Counted from the stretch's first letter, positions 1-7,943 are shown. The stretch is 64,000 nucleotides of DNA from Pedobacter cryoconitis (GCF_003259615.1 NZ_QLLR01000028.1:1-64000), one strand, 5' to 3'. The notes: generated by a model not told the origin, from the sequence alone. A program made the numbers and translations.

Positions 1-251
1 ACCTCATCATTCAACCGCCGTTTTGAACGGTTGGCACTATTGTAAACTGAACCTGTCCGTAGATATTGGTTCAACAAAGAAGAGGGTTTATCCTGATCAC
101 TTAAGGGAGAAGACTTGAACAACTCATATTCTGCCAGTCGCTCCCGCACGGTTCTACGGTGAATATGGAGTTGCTTTGCTATTTTCCGCTGGCTGAGCCC
201 TTCTCGATAATAGAGTAATATAATCTTATGATTTGTCTCCACTTCTAACAT
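1..251 (-). CDS. IS21 family transposase IstA, N-terminal part (truncated by window edge)
   Basis: An open frame of 83 codons starts at the ATG at 249-251 and runs off the window edge. The N-terminus (MLEVETNHKIILLYYREGLS) is followed by QRKIAKQLHIHRRTVRERL, a helix-turn-helix around residues 20-40 as found at the N-terminus of IstA transposases, which bind the element ends. The DDE catalytic core would lie to the left and cannot be seen. The start is supported by the terminal repeats only 50 bases upstream. The gene acts in transposition and has no evident link to the phage. Confidence 0.75.
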   Translation of the reverse strand, partial: MLEVETNHKIILLYYREGLSQRKIAKQLHIHRRTVRERLAEYELFKSSPLSDQDKPSSLLNQYLRTGSVYNSANRSKRRLNDE

Positions 252-303
252 GAATTATGGTTCCTTTAGTTCATTCTAAAGGGACGATTTAATCCTTGCT
301 AAC

Positions 304-341
304 TGGTACACTTTTCAACTGGATATTGGTACACTTTTCAA
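304..341. repeat. IS21 terminal repeats, two direct copies
   Basis: TGGTACACTTTTCAA occurs at 304-318 and again at 327-341, spaced 23 bp start to start. Repeated transposase binding sites just inside the element end are characteristic of IS21-type elements. Confidence 0.75.
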
Positions 342-360
342 TCGGTATATACAAATGCCG

Positions 361-498
361 AGCTAAGACAGTACAAAAAGAAATATATGATTTGCCTTTA
401 GGTTTAGCAACAAAAAAATACAAATGTTAATGGCAATACTTGGATCACTTATCATAGCGGTTGTGTTTATCGCAGCCATCATAAACTCAGAAAAATAA
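361..498 (+). pseudogene. Remnant of a small membrane protein gene next to the IS
   Basis: Two overlapping open stretches in different frames look like one broken gene. The first ends in KEIYDLPLGLATKKYKC (stop near 427). The second, ATG 424 to TAA 496-498, encodes 24 residues with one hydrophobic span (MAILGSLIIAVVFIAAIIN). They meet at a run of seven A (412-418), so a one-base slip would join them. The upstream part would have been removed by the insertion sequence. This may equally be a stand-alone 24-residue membrane peptide. Weak call. Confidence 0.25.
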
Positions 499-501
499 AA
501 A

Positions 502-867
502 ATGGATATTAATAAAATAAGAAATATAAAGAATTTCATTAGACAATTACAGTTCAGCCAGCTAGATATAATCACAGATTTTATCCTGGCAAATGAATCA
601 GCAACTATAACAGATTTGAGATCTAGCAGCAGAAAGAAATATGTCGTGAATATTAAGCGGAAAATAGCATTTGTAGCTCGTATATGTTACAATATTACAG
701 GTGATACACTGGTTAGCTATCTAAATATTAGTAAGCCACAGGTGTCAGATTATTGCCATTCTGCATATGAAAAATGCAGGAATGATGACAGATATCTCCA
801 AGAAATAAGAGAAATAATGGTGAAGCTAGTACATTATCACAATCATAACTTAAGACCAGTTATTTAA
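502..867 (+). CDS. Small phage protein with DnaA-C-like helical region
   Basis: 121 residues, rich in Lys, Arg and Tyr. The stretch at about residues 50-105 (KRKIAFVARICYNITGDTL then VSYLNISKPQVSDYCHSAY) has the periodicity of the C-terminal DNA-binding domain of DnaA: helix, 'sl..ylnis' turn, recognition helix with S/T-V, then a helix with charged residues. This suggests a sequence-specific DNA-binding protein of replication or early regulation, but the match is by eye and distant. It starts 3 nt after the remnant ORF. It could be an unrelated helix-turn-helix protein. Confidence 0.55.
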   Translation: MDINKIRNIKNFIRQLQFSQLDIITDFILANESATITDLRSSSRKKYVVNIKRKIAFVARICYNITGDTLVSYLNISKPQVSDYCHSAYEKCRNDDRYLQEIREIMVKLVHYHNHNLRPVI

Positions 868-940
868 TTGGAGCGAAAAAACAGATTTTAATAATGGGTG
901 TGAATTTTTTATTATATTGGTAATATCTAATTAACCAAAT

Positions 941-1210
941 ATGTCTCTCATAATTACAATTCTACCGCTTTTTATTTTTATTATTTTGGCCATAATTGGC
1001 CAACGACTTTTGAAGTTTAAAGGTTATGAGGGATATTATAATTTTTTGCTTATACTTTCAATTACACCTCTTTTTTGGCTAATAGCTGGTTGTTTAACAT
1101 CAAAAAACACAAAAAATAATACGGGGCTTGCTAGTGTTCTATCAATTATATTTGCGATTTTTTTGTTAGGAGTTTCTGTCTATATGAAAGGTCAAAGTAG
1201 AGGTATATAA
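941..1210 (+). CDS. Small integral membrane protein, unknown function
   Basis: 89 residues with three predicted membrane spans (about 5-23, 32-50 and 62-82) separated by short polar loops containing KNTKNN and GQRLLKFKGYEG. There is no signal peptide cleavage pattern and no recognisable family. It could be a superinfection-exclusion or other lysogenic-conversion protein given its place at the prophage edge, but nothing in the sequence proves this. Starts at the only ATG of the frame. Confidence 0.5.
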   Translation: MSLIITILPLFIFIILAIIGQRLLKFKGYEGYYNFLLILSITPLFWLIAGCLTSKNTKNNTGLASVLSIIFAIFLLGVSVYMKGQSRGI

Positions 1211-1302
1211 TTTTGATCGAAAGAGAAGTTTCACACTTCTCTCTTATTAAAGTGGATACTCAAAATTTGCTTTTGTTACATTAGTGTTTTTACTTCCTTT
1301 TT

Positions 1303-1499
1303 ATGTTTTTTTTAGAAGAAACATTTAACAATCCAATATGGTATAGGGTGAAATATGGTGGCATAAAAAAAAAGTAAGAGCAAAACACAAGTACTTGGTC
1401 ATAAGAAAAGCCAGGAGGCAATTGAAAAACTTGGTCAGAAACGAACTGATATAACAAAGGCACGTATCAGTTCAGCTCAAAAAAAGAGGTACCAATAAA
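1303..1499 (+). pseudogene. Small ORF interrupted at a nine-A run
   Basis: The 363-base gap 1211-1573 holds an apparent split gene. Frame one starts at ATG 1303 (MFFLEETFNNPIWYRVKYGG) and stops at TAA 1375-1377. Frame two, open from 1367 to the stop at 1497-1499, reads SKSKTQVLGHKKSQEAIEKL then GQKRTDITKARISSAQKKRYQ but has no start codon. They join at A1365-A1373; one A fewer would give a single 65-residue basic protein. Either a frameshifted gene, a slippage-dependent gene, or coincidence. No family recognised. Confidence 0.3.
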
Positions 1500-1561
1500 A
1501 TCTTAATGTCATTTAAATGTAATAGCTTTAATATTTTAGCTTATATCAAATAGCTAATAGC

Positions 1562-1569
1562 TACATTTG
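1562..1569 (+). promoter_or_regulatory. Bacteroidota -7 promoter element TACATTTG
   Basis: TACATTTG fits TAnnTTTG and ends only 4 nt before the ATG at 1574, which implies a very short or absent leader. Confidence 0.45.
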
Positions 1570-1573
1570 TTGT

Positions 1574-1810
1574 ATGGAAAAATTAAATATTATGGATCAG
1601 AAAAATTTAGGTAAGGAATTGAAAGAAATGTATGACAATGCGCCTCGTGGTGAACAGGTTGCAATGATTCATTTATTTGGAATTAAGTATCCTAAAGAAA
1701 TTAAAGAAGCTGGAGTGAAAAACGTGGTTATTGAGGCAGGAATCAGTTCCACCTATGTTACTGAAGTCTCAAAAGGAATGAGCTTATCCAAATATGTAAA
1801 ACTCATTTGA
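1574..1810 (+). CDS. HTH-like small regulator
   Basis: 78 residues. The segment MIHLFGIKYPKEIKEAG, then VKNVVIEAGISSTYVTEVSK, then GMSLSKYVKL matches the pattern of short HTH-like proteins common in Bacteroidota: a helix, the conserved 'hlFGIkya.eI' stretch, and a turn-recognition helix 'GIS.sYvtEv.KG'. The role is presumed DNA binding, perhaps control of nearby phage genes. A TAnnTTTG element lies 4 nt upstream and a strong intrinsic terminator follows at 1908-1933, so the gene is a monocistronic unit. Confidence 0.6.
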   Translation: MEKLNIMDQKNLGKELKEMYDNAPRGEQVAMIHLFGIKYPKEIKEAGVKNVVIEAGISSTYVTEVSKGMSLSKYVKLI

Positions 1811-1907
1811 GGCAAATAGTGATTCTTAAAATACATTATTATGAATTGTAGATAGGAGACATTTTAAGAACTGATCAGCAACTCTTTTTAAAATATTCTT
1901 TTTTTAG

Positions 1908-1933
1908 CCCTGCTCATTTGAGTAGGGTTTTTT
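1908..1933 (+). terminator. Intrinsic terminator after the HTH-like gene
   Basis: CCCTGCTC (1908-1915) pairs with GAGTAGGG (1920-1927) through eight pairs including one G-U, loop ATTT, followed by six T. Orientation fits the gene ending at 1810. Confidence 0.8.
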
Positions 1934-1934
1934 A

Positions 1935-2567
1935 TTAATCTTTTTTGTTTTTCTTGGTTTGCCGTTTAATATTTCTTTCAGTATCCATAACTGTTGTCCA
2001 TACATTAGTCAATGTGTCTCGTCTTAAATTGTGTTTGTAATATGGAAATAATACTAGAGCAGAGTCAACAGTGGATATGCCTTTTATAAAAAAATGAAAT
2101 CGATCTCCGTCACGGCTATAATCTGGTTTTATCTTGTAATTTTCCAAAACTATACCTAGTAAACCTTTATATATGAAGGTCGAATCACTATTGGAAATTG
2201 CCTTAACCTGTAGATTGGTGGAGTTTTTCTTGTACTGCTCACTGTAAAATTTCATTATTCTTAAAGAATCTTTATAAACTTCAGCATCAATAATCGCTTT
2301 ATTAGTAATCTTTAATAACTCAGGTGTACTAATGGATTTTTTGCCAATTTTGAAATTACAATTTGAGACATATTTAGTAATTACTTTTGCATATTCTTTG
2401 GTCTTTTCTGCAAAAACAGAGTCGTTCTTTGTGATGTTTTTTGATAAACTGTCCTTTAGTTCGATCTGCCTTATAAGTCGGCTGTTTGATCTTTCTGAAT
2501 TAAATAAAAGATATGTACTTATCAATAAACAAACAATCAAGAATACATTAAAAATTGCCTTTTTCAT
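1935..2567 (-). CDS. Membrane-anchored protein with coiled-coil stalk, unknown
   Basis: 210 residues: an N-terminal membrane anchor (about 5-23, IFNVFLIVCLLISTYLLF), a polar, Lys/Ser-rich alpha-helical stretch to about residue 110, and a C-terminal part rich in aromatic residues that looks folded (about 120-200). No lipobox is seen. The start overlaps the stop of the upstream minus-strand gene by 4 nt, so both are one operon, read against the late genes. Topology resembles envelope-spanning phage proteins, but I recognise no family. Confidence 0.55.
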   Translation of the reverse strand: MKKAIFNVFLIVCLLISTYLLFNSERSNSRLIRQIELKDSLSKNITKNDSVFAEKTKEYAKVITKYVSNCNFKIGKKSISTPELLKITNKAIIDAEVYKDSLRIMKFYSEQYKKNSTNLQVKAISNSDSTFIYKGLLGIVLENYKIKPDYSRDGDRFHFFIKGISTVDSALVLFPYYKHNLRRDTLTNVWTTVMDTERNIKRQTKKNKKD

Positions 2568-2893
2568 TTTTGTTTTTTTAATGTTTCCACCGTTGCTCTG
2601 ATCTGATTTATATCATCATCATATTTTTTCATTTTGCCCTCACGACATTCATTTATGGCATTTTGGAGTTTTTCACCATATTCTTGCTTAAGCTCAATTT
2701 TTTCGATCTTAAATCCTTCACTATCGAAGTGCGAAGCAATTCCGTAACCGATGGCAATCAGACTAACAATTGATGCAAAAGCGGTAAAAGTAGTTTTCCA
2801 GGGATTAGCAAACCAGTCATTAAAAGGGTTTGCTGAGCTGGTTCTACTATCAATGCTTTGGAGTGTTGTCGAGCTTTGTGGAGTTTTAGCCAT
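2564..2893 (-). CDS. Small membrane protein with C-terminal coiled coil, unknown
   Basis: 109 residues. An N-terminal Ser/Thr-rich segment is followed by WFANPWKTTFTAF, one membrane span (about 36-53) and a charged helical tail (about 60-109) with heptad-like hydrophobics. It is first in a two-gene minus-strand operon, divergent from the terminase genes. It could be a spanin-like or exclusion protein; neither can be shown. The ATG at 2891-2893 is the first good start. Confidence 0.5.
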   Translation of the reverse strand: MAKTPQSSTTLQSIDSRTSSANPFNDWFANPWKTTFTAFASIVSLIAIGYGIASHFDSEGFKIEKIELKQEYGEKLQNAINECREGKMKKYDDDINQIRATVETLKKQK

Positions 2894-3011
2894 TAAGAAA
2901 TAAAATATTTTGAAGATAATGATTTTCCCTTTAAAAATAATGAATTTTTAGCCTTAATCAATATATTATCATTCATATCTGAACATTCTTCGGTTCTTGA
3001 TTGATTTTAAT

Positions 3012-3054
3012 TGCCATCTGCCAACTATTTATCTGAAACATACATCAGATGGCA
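3012..3054 (+). promoter_or_regulatory. Inverted repeat enclosing the terminase start codon
   Basis: TGCCATCTG (3012-3020) and CAGATGGCA (3046-3054) are perfect inverted copies. The ATG of the small terminase gene (3049) lies inside the right arm and the motif CTATTTAT (3025-3032) lies in the loop. A second, inner pair ATCTG (3031-3035) / CAGAT (3046-3050) is possible. It may be a protein-binding operator or an RNA hairpin hiding the start. Confidence 0.5.
3025..3032 (+). promoter_or_regulatory. Phage motif CTATTTAT, copy 1
   Basis: First of seven CTATTTAT copies before phage cistrons; ends 16 nt before ATG 3049 and continues as CTGAAA, as in copies 4 and 7. Confidence 0.5.
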
Positions 3055-3456
3055 GCCAAAAGAGGGAACAACTATGCTGAAAAGTGGAACAAAACCACTG
3101 TAATAAAAGCATTAAATAAAATATACTTTCACGTCGAAGATAACAAGGTGGTTTACCTGGCTATTTCATTAGTTGATAGTGAGCTATATCCTGACATCTG
3201 GCAGTACTGGACAACTAAGTTCAAAGATGATGATGAAGTTATTCGAGCGATAAAAAGAATCGAAGCAAAAATTGAAGCTAATCTTTTGAGCCAGGCATTA
3301 ACAAACAAAGTAAATGCTACTGTTGCCATTTTTGTATTGAAAAATAAATATAAATGGTCTGATAAGCAGGAGATAGACCATACCACAGGCGGTGATAAAA
3401 TCACGTGGAATGAGGAGAAAACCTATGTAAAACCAGCTGGAAAGGATACTGAATAA
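3049..3456 (+). CDS. Terminase small subunit
   Basis: 135 residues. The N-terminal half has the helical DNA-recognition region of small terminases, and the C-terminal part carries the usual signature 'ATVAIFVLKNKYKWSDKQEI' followed by DHTTGGDKI. The protein recognises phage DNA and hands it to the large subunit at the start of packaging. The next gene follows without a gap (TTG at 3457 directly after the TAA). The start codon sits in the right arm of an inverted repeat, suggesting controlled initiation of the late genes. Confidence 0.85.
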   Translation: MAAKRGNNYAEKWNKTTVIKALNKIYFHVEDNKVVYLAISLVDSELYPDIWQYWTTKFKDDDEVIRAIKRIEAKIEANLLSQALTNKVNATVAIFVLKNKYKWSDKQEIDHTTGGDKITWNEEKTYVKPAGKDTE

Positions 3457-4773
3457 TTGAAATTTAGTATCAAACAAACAGAGGTTCTTGATATTCTTGA
3501 AGATAATATTCATAATGAAATTGTTTTCGGTGGTGGTGTTTCTGGTGGAAAATCGGTTGTAGGTTGTTACTGGATATTAAAGCAGTGTTACAAATACCCT
3601 GGATCAAGGCATCTCATAGGTAGGTCAATGCTTAGTAATTTACGTAATACCACCTTAAAGACATTTTTTGAGGTATGTAAACTTCAAGGTGTAATCAAAG
3701 GGGTTGATTTCAATTATAACCAGCAGACCAATACAATATTATTTACTAATGGTAGTGAAATCCTACTTAAAGACCTATTCCAAAAACCATCTGATTTTGA
3801 ATTTGATGCACTTGGTGGTGTAGAAGTAACAAGCGTTCTGTGTGAGGAAATAGCCGAACTATCATTAAAAGCATGGCAGGTATTAAAGTCGAGAATTCGA
3901 TATAAACTGGATGAATTTGGTTTGATACCAAAGATAATGGGAACGTGTAACCCTTCAAAGAATTGGGTATATGCGGATTATTATAAACCAAATCTTGATG
4001 GGACATTAGAGCCTTATAAAGCTTTTATTCAATCTCTAATAAGCGATAACCCATTTGTATCAAAAGAATATGTGAAGTCACTAAACCAAATGGATAATGC
4101 CTCAAAGCAAAGATTATTATTTGGGAATTGGGACTACGACAATGATCCATCTGCATTACTAACATATGATCAAATCCTGGATTTATTTAATAATTCTCAC
4201 GTTTTATCCGATGTAAGTAAGAAAGCAATCACTGCTGATATAGCAATGGAAGGGGCTGATAAGATGGTATTAACCTACTGGCAGGGATTTGTTGCGGAGA
4301 AAATAAAAGTCATTCCAAAGACCACTGGTAAGGATGTCATAGATGCAATAGAATTAATGGCTAAAACCTACGGAGTGCCAAAGAGTAGGATAGTATTTGA
4401 TGGTGATGGAGTTGGAAACTTCATTGGGTCAAAGGATGGTACAAGTGGATTTCTCCAGGGCGCAAAGTCATTTAAGAATGGATCAAAAGCACTTAACGAT
4501 GAAAATTATAAGAATCTAAAGACTCAGTGCATTTATAAGTTTGCTCAAAGAGCATCTGAGGCGGGATACTGGATAAAGGATGTGAGATATAGAGATGAAA
4601 TTGTACCAGAATTGGAGCAGCTTAAAAGAGCTAACAGTGATAACGATACTGGGAAATTAGAGGTGCTATGTAAGGAGAAGATTAAGCAGATCATAGGCCA
4701 TAGCCCCGATTTTTCAGATTCTCTTATCATGCGTGAATTCTTAGAGCTTAAAAGAGCGGGCTTCTTTGTCTGA
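3457..4773 (+). CDS. Terminase large subunit
   Basis: 438 residues, the usual length for PBSX-type large terminases. The ATPase domain has a Walker A-type loop GGGVSGGKS at residues 25-33 and a Walker B with catalytic acids in LCEEIAEL (E130/E131). The C-terminal nuclease domain shows ITADIAMEG (D261) and FDGDGVG (D315, D317), the acidic residues of the RNase H-like fold. It cuts phage DNA and drives it into the prohead through the portal. The start is TTG at 3457, immediately after the small-subunit stop; no ATG is available near it. Confidence 0.95.
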   Translation: MKFSIKQTEVLDILEDNIHNEIVFGGGVSGGKSVVGCYWILKQCYKYPGSRHLIGRSMLSNLRNTTLKTFFEVCKLQGVIKGVDFNYNQQTNTILFTNGSEILLKDLFQKPSDFEFDALGGVEVTSVLCEEIAELSLKAWQVLKSRIRYKLDEFGLIPKIMGTCNPSKNWVYADYYKPNLDGTLEPYKAFIQSLISDNPFVSKEYVKSLNQMDNASKQRLLFGNWDYDNDPSALLTYDQILDLFNNSHVLSDVSKKAITADIAMEGADKMVLTYWQGFVAEKIKVIPKTTGKDVIDAIELMAKTYGVPKSRIVFDGDGVGNFIGSKDGTSGFLQGAKSFKNGSKALNDENYKNLKTQCIYKFAQRASEAGYWIKDVRYRDEIVPELEQLKRANSDNDTGKLEVLCKEKIKQIIGHSPDFSDSLIMREFLELKRAGFFV

Positions 4774-4780
4774 CAGCTGA

Positions 4781-4788
4781 CTATTTAT
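4781..4788 (+). promoter_or_regulatory. Phage motif CTATTTAT, copy 2
   Basis: Lies 15 nt before the ATG of a 12-codon mini-ORF that leads into the portal gene. Its 3' part overlaps the palindrome TTATATACATATAA (4784-4797). Confidence 0.5.
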
Positions 4789-4803
4789 ATACATATAACC
4801 TGC

Positions 4804-4842
4804 ATGGCAGGAATAAAACAATACGATGAACAATACAATTAA
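4804..4842 (+). CDS. 12-residue leader mini-ORF before portal
   Basis: ATG 4804 to TAA 4840-4842 encodes MAGIKQYDEQYN. The stop overlaps the portal ATG by one base (TAATG), the classic arrangement for translational coupling. It follows motif copy 2. Whether the peptide matters or only its translation is unknown. Confidence 0.35.
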   Translation: MAGIKQYDEQYN

Positions 4843-6209
4843 TGGGATTTTTAGACCTCTTCTTTACTACTACACCAACAATAAAACCAGCAGATCCTTT
4901 TAAACAAAAGGCTTATAACCCAGCGGCAATGTATCCGATCTTGGGTAATACTGGAATCAACTGGCTTAATGATAATAGCCAGGCATATATTACAAATGGA
5001 TATGCAGGTAATCCAGTGATCTACTCAATAATAAAACAGATTACGGATAAGATGTCAGCAGTGCCATTTTACCTCTATGAAATCCAGGGCACAAAGAAAC
5101 TAAAACGATATAAATCATTTACCCTTAATAAGAATCTAATGAGTGCTGAAGCATTAATTGCTAAAGATCAGTCATTAAAAGAGGTTGACTCACATAAGAT
5201 TATTGACCTGCTGGATCAGCCAAATGAATACCAACAATGGAGTGAATTTGTTAAAAATGTCATTGGATATAAACTGATCACGGGAAATTCATACATCTAT
5301 GGCTCCAAGCCAGAAATTGGAATAAATATAGATAAGATTATAGGTTTATCAGTATTACCAGCACAGTTAATGAATATTGTAGCAACAGGTAACATTGTTG
5401 AATATTATAATTTAAGCGGTAATAACCAACGATTAGAGAAAGATTCAATTCTGCACCTAAAATACTGGAATCCTGATTTCAATAATAGCCTGCATCTGTA
5501 TGGTCAAAGTCCGCTGAAAGCAGCTCAGAAAGTTATGCAGCTATCTAATACTGCATATGAGACACAAGCCTCAATTATACAGAATAAGGGTGCATATGGG
5601 ATGTTATTTGATAAATCACAGTCTTTAGACGATACCCAAATGCAGCAATTGAAAGATAGGTTTATGAATGCAACAGCCAATGAGCTAATGATGGTATCAG
5701 CTGATCTTCAATTTACTCAATTTGGTCAAACAGCAGAAGATATGCAAATTGTGGAAAGCATGGGAATGAATCTTAGAGACCTATGTAATATCTATTCTTT
5801 TCCTTCATTGCTATTAGGCGATGATACACAGAAAACCTATTCCAATTATGAGCAGGCAGAAAAATCACTGATATACAATGTAGTTGTGCCTGAATTAACA
5901 ACGCTAAGGGATTCGCTAAATAAATGGTTGTGTCCTGCTTATTCAAAAGCAGATGGAAAAAATTATTTCATTGATTTTGACATTACGGTACTACCTCAAC
6001 TGGCAGCAGATATGGATAAGGTAGTAGCACAACTGGAAAAAATGTGGTGGACAACACCGAATGAAAAGAGATTGGCAACCAATTATGGAGAGGATACAAA
6101 GAATCCATTAATGAATGAGTACTTCATCCCTCAGAATCTAGTGCCTTTATCTGATACTTCAATTAGTCTTAATACTGATCCTAACCAAGATTTATCTGAT
6201 TATCAATAG
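4842..6209 (+). CDS. Portal protein (HK97 family)
   Basis: 455 residues. Features of HK97-type portals are visible: VIYSIIKQITDKMSAVPFYL near residue 55, a 'LDQPNEYQQWSEFVKNVIGY' region near 125, HLKYWNPDFNN...GQSPLKAA near 200-230, and the C-terminal 'LTTLRDSLNKWLCPAY' stem region. The dodecameric portal forms the DNA entry channel at one capsid vertex and docks the terminase. The gene lies between terminase and MuF as in most siphoviruses and is followed by an intrinsic terminator. Confidence 0.93.
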   Translation: MGFLDLFFTTTPTIKPADPFKQKAYNPAAMYPILGNTGINWLNDNSQAYITNGYAGNPVIYSIIKQITDKMSAVPFYLYEIQGTKKLKRYKSFTLNKNLMSAEALIAKDQSLKEVDSHKIIDLLDQPNEYQQWSEFVKNVIGYKLITGNSYIYGSKPEIGINIDKIIGLSVLPAQLMNIVATGNIVEYYNLSGNNQRLEKDSILHLKYWNPDFNNSLHLYGQSPLKAAQKVMQLSNTAYETQASIIQNKGAYGMLFDKSQSLDDTQMQQLKDRFMNATANELMMVSADLQFTQFGQTAEDMQIVESMGMNLRDLCNIYSFPSLLLGDDTQKTYSNYEQAEKSLIYNVVVPELTTLRDSLNKWLCPAYSKADGKNYFIDFDITVLPQLAADMDKVVAQLEKMWWTTPNEKRLATNYGEDTKNPLMNEYFIPQNLVPLSDTSISLNTDPNQDLSDYQ

Positions 6210-6228
6210 CAGATACTAAGCTCTTCAA

Positions 6229-6250
6229 CCCCTTTAGACAGGGGTTTATT
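6229..6250 (+). terminator. Intrinsic terminator between portal and MuF genes
   Basis: CCCCT (6229-6233) pairs with AGGGG (6240-6244), loop TTAGAC, then TTTATTATT. The stem is short, so termination is probably partial. Confidence 0.55.
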
Positions 6251-6267
6251 ATTACCTCTTATTCCAT

Positions 6268-7926
6268 TTGAATCCAAAAATATACTATAAGCAATACAAT
6301 GACCTAATAAAAAAGCATGAACGTATTAGCTACAGGATTGCTTCAAAAGGGTTAGCAGATATCTATGCTAAAGCCAGCAAATTGTATGATAATGGTACGC
6401 CTGTTGAATTATTAGTAAAAGAATCCGATACACTGGATATTCTTAAGAAGATATATGATTCTGTAGGTATTGCAACTGCTGTATTTGTTGATTCAACATT
6501 TCCCAGGCAGAAATCATTAGGTGTAATCCTTGAAACAAAGGCAGCTAAAAAGCCAAAACCTTATGTAATTGACAATTCTGATAAAATCAATTATTGGAAA
6601 CAGGAATTTCTTAGATATACTCAGTCTGCTGATTGCGCTAAAAAAGTAAGAGGTGTAACGGATACCACCAGGGATCAGATCAGAAAAATTATGTCTGATG
6701 CAGCAGAGACTGGTGCTAAACAGGTAGCTAAATCAATTCTTGGTTTAGGGGGAGAAATCTCTACCAAAAAAAGAGCTTTACTAATAGCCAGGACAGAGAA
6801 TGCAGTTTCGAGCAATAAAGCAGCTGTATATGCAGCTCAGTCATCAGGTTTAGTGCTTTATAAGCAATGGATTGCCCGTAGTGGTGATGATAGGACTAGG
6901 GATGCTCATGCTGCAATGGTCGGATCGGAGCCAATTCCAATGGATGCTTTATTTACTGTTGGAGATCAAAAGATGCTTCATCCAGGAGACAGCTCAAATG
7001 GTGCAACTAGTAAGAATATATGCAATTGTAGATGTGTGGTAGCATTTATTCCAGCCAGTGAGGTTATATCTCATGCAATTGTATCTCAACAAGCAGAGCC
7101 AATAATCAACAAGCCACATCAGTTGGATATATTTGAAGCAGTAAAACCATTGAAAAAGGTGTTTACACCAGCTAAAAATCTGCTAGAGGCTGAAAAGTTT
7201 GTTACCGATAACAGTATAGCTAAAAACGTTGATTTTGTCTGGATCAAAGATATTGATGTAGCAAATCAAATTAACCAAACTCTGTTTGAATTGCAGGAAA
7301 CATATGGAGTGAGGGAGTTGGACAGCCTAGGTCAAAATGTTAAAAGCAGAACAGCATATATGTCTGCCAATTTTCAGCGGTTATCAATCAACCATACAAC
7401 GTTTAAGAATATGAATAATATCAGTACTACCTATGACAAATACGAGGCTGGTTATCAGGATATTCTGGATCGTAATATATTCATCGTTAAACGGAATATT
7501 GAAGCAGGCAGAAATCCTATGCAATGGAGGAAGAAACTTAAAGAGCTGGAAGAACAGAAGAAATATGCCAGATATACAGTACATTATGGTAAAGAATCGC
7601 TTACATCCGATACGCTAGTCCACGAATTTGCCCACATTTTGCATGATCAGCGTACAGGGGGCATAAATGGTACTAAAGCAATTAATAAAAAGATGCAAAA
7701 CCCTGATGGTAGCCTTAGTGATCTGGCAAAAGAATTGAACAGAGAAAACTATAAAAACTATGTCAAAGCCAGAAGTAATGGGGATAAGTATAAAATATCA
7801 GCCTATGCAGCATCGAATGAGCATGAATTTTTTGCTGAAACTTTCACAATGTACCACCGCAAAGACGCAACGTTACCAAGTTACCTGGTTGAATATTTTG
7901 ATCGATATTTGGCTTTAACCAAGTAA
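6268..7926 (+). CDS. MuF-type head protein fused to a lethal-factor-like zinc metallopeptidase
   Basis: 552 residues from a TTG start. Residues about 120-265 form the SPP1 gp7/Mu F head morphogenesis domain: LLIARTENAVSSNKAAVY, then WIARSGDDRTRDAH (D212, H214) and the CNCRC cluster at 252-256. Residues about 430-552 form a different domain with HEFAH at 452-456 and SAYAASNEHEFFAETF, giving Y513 and E520. Spacing and residues match the zinc ligands and catalytic tyrosine of anthrax lethal factor (HEFGH, Y728, E735, EFFAEAF). MuF proteins enter the capsid and can be ejected with DNA, so the protease may be a delivered effector; that role is inference. Zinc protease activity is predicted from intact residues. 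Confidence 0.85.
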   Translation: MNPKIYYKQYNDLIKKHERISYRIASKGLADIYAKASKLYDNGTPVELLVKESDTLDILKKIYDSVGIATAVFVDSTFPRQKSLGVILETKAAKKPKPYVIDNSDKINYWKQEFLRYTQSADCAKKVRGVTDTTRDQIRKIMSDAAETGAKQVAKSILGLGGEISTKKRALLIARTENAVSSNKAAVYAAQSSGLVLYKQWIARSGDDRTRDAHAAMVGSEPIPMDALFTVGDQKMLHPGDSSNGATSKNICNCRCVVAFIPASEVISHAIVSQQAEPIINKPHQLDIFEAVKPLKKVFTPAKNLLEAEKFVTDNSIAKNVDFVWIKDIDVANQINQTLFELQETYGVRELDSLGQNVKSRTAYMSANFQRLSINHTTFKNMNNISTTYDKYEAGYQDILDRNIFIVKRNIEAGRNPMQWRKKLKELEEQKKYARYTVHYGKESLTSDTLVHEFAHILHDQRTGGINGTKAINKKMQNPDGSLSDLAKELNRENYKNYVKARSNGDKYKISAYAASNEHEFFAETFTMYHRKDATLPSYLVEYFDRYLALTK

Positions 7927-7931
7927 ACTAA

Positions 7932-7939
7932 CTATTTAT
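7932..7939 (+). promoter_or_regulatory. Phage motif CTATTTAT, copy 3
   Basis: Ends 4 nt before the ATG at 7944, too close for a normal leader if it is a promoter box. Confidence 0.45.
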
Positions 7940-7943
7940 AATT

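Larger units (their letters stand above)
1..341 (-). mobile_element. IS21-type insertion sequence, left part outside window
   Basis: One end of an insertion sequence is visible: an IstA-like transposase reading leftward out of the window, preceded by two direct copies of a 15-bp terminal repeat. Multiple short repeats near each end are usual for IS21 elements. The outer edge is probably close to 341, inside or just after the outer repeat. The element separates the late prophage genes from whatever lies to the left. The istB gene expected downstream of istA is not in view. Confidence 0.75.

Noticed and set aside
363..575. Minus-strand 70-codon frame beside the IS
   Set aside because: It is antisense to the remnant and the start of the gene at 502, with low-complexity Ile/Leu/Phe composition.
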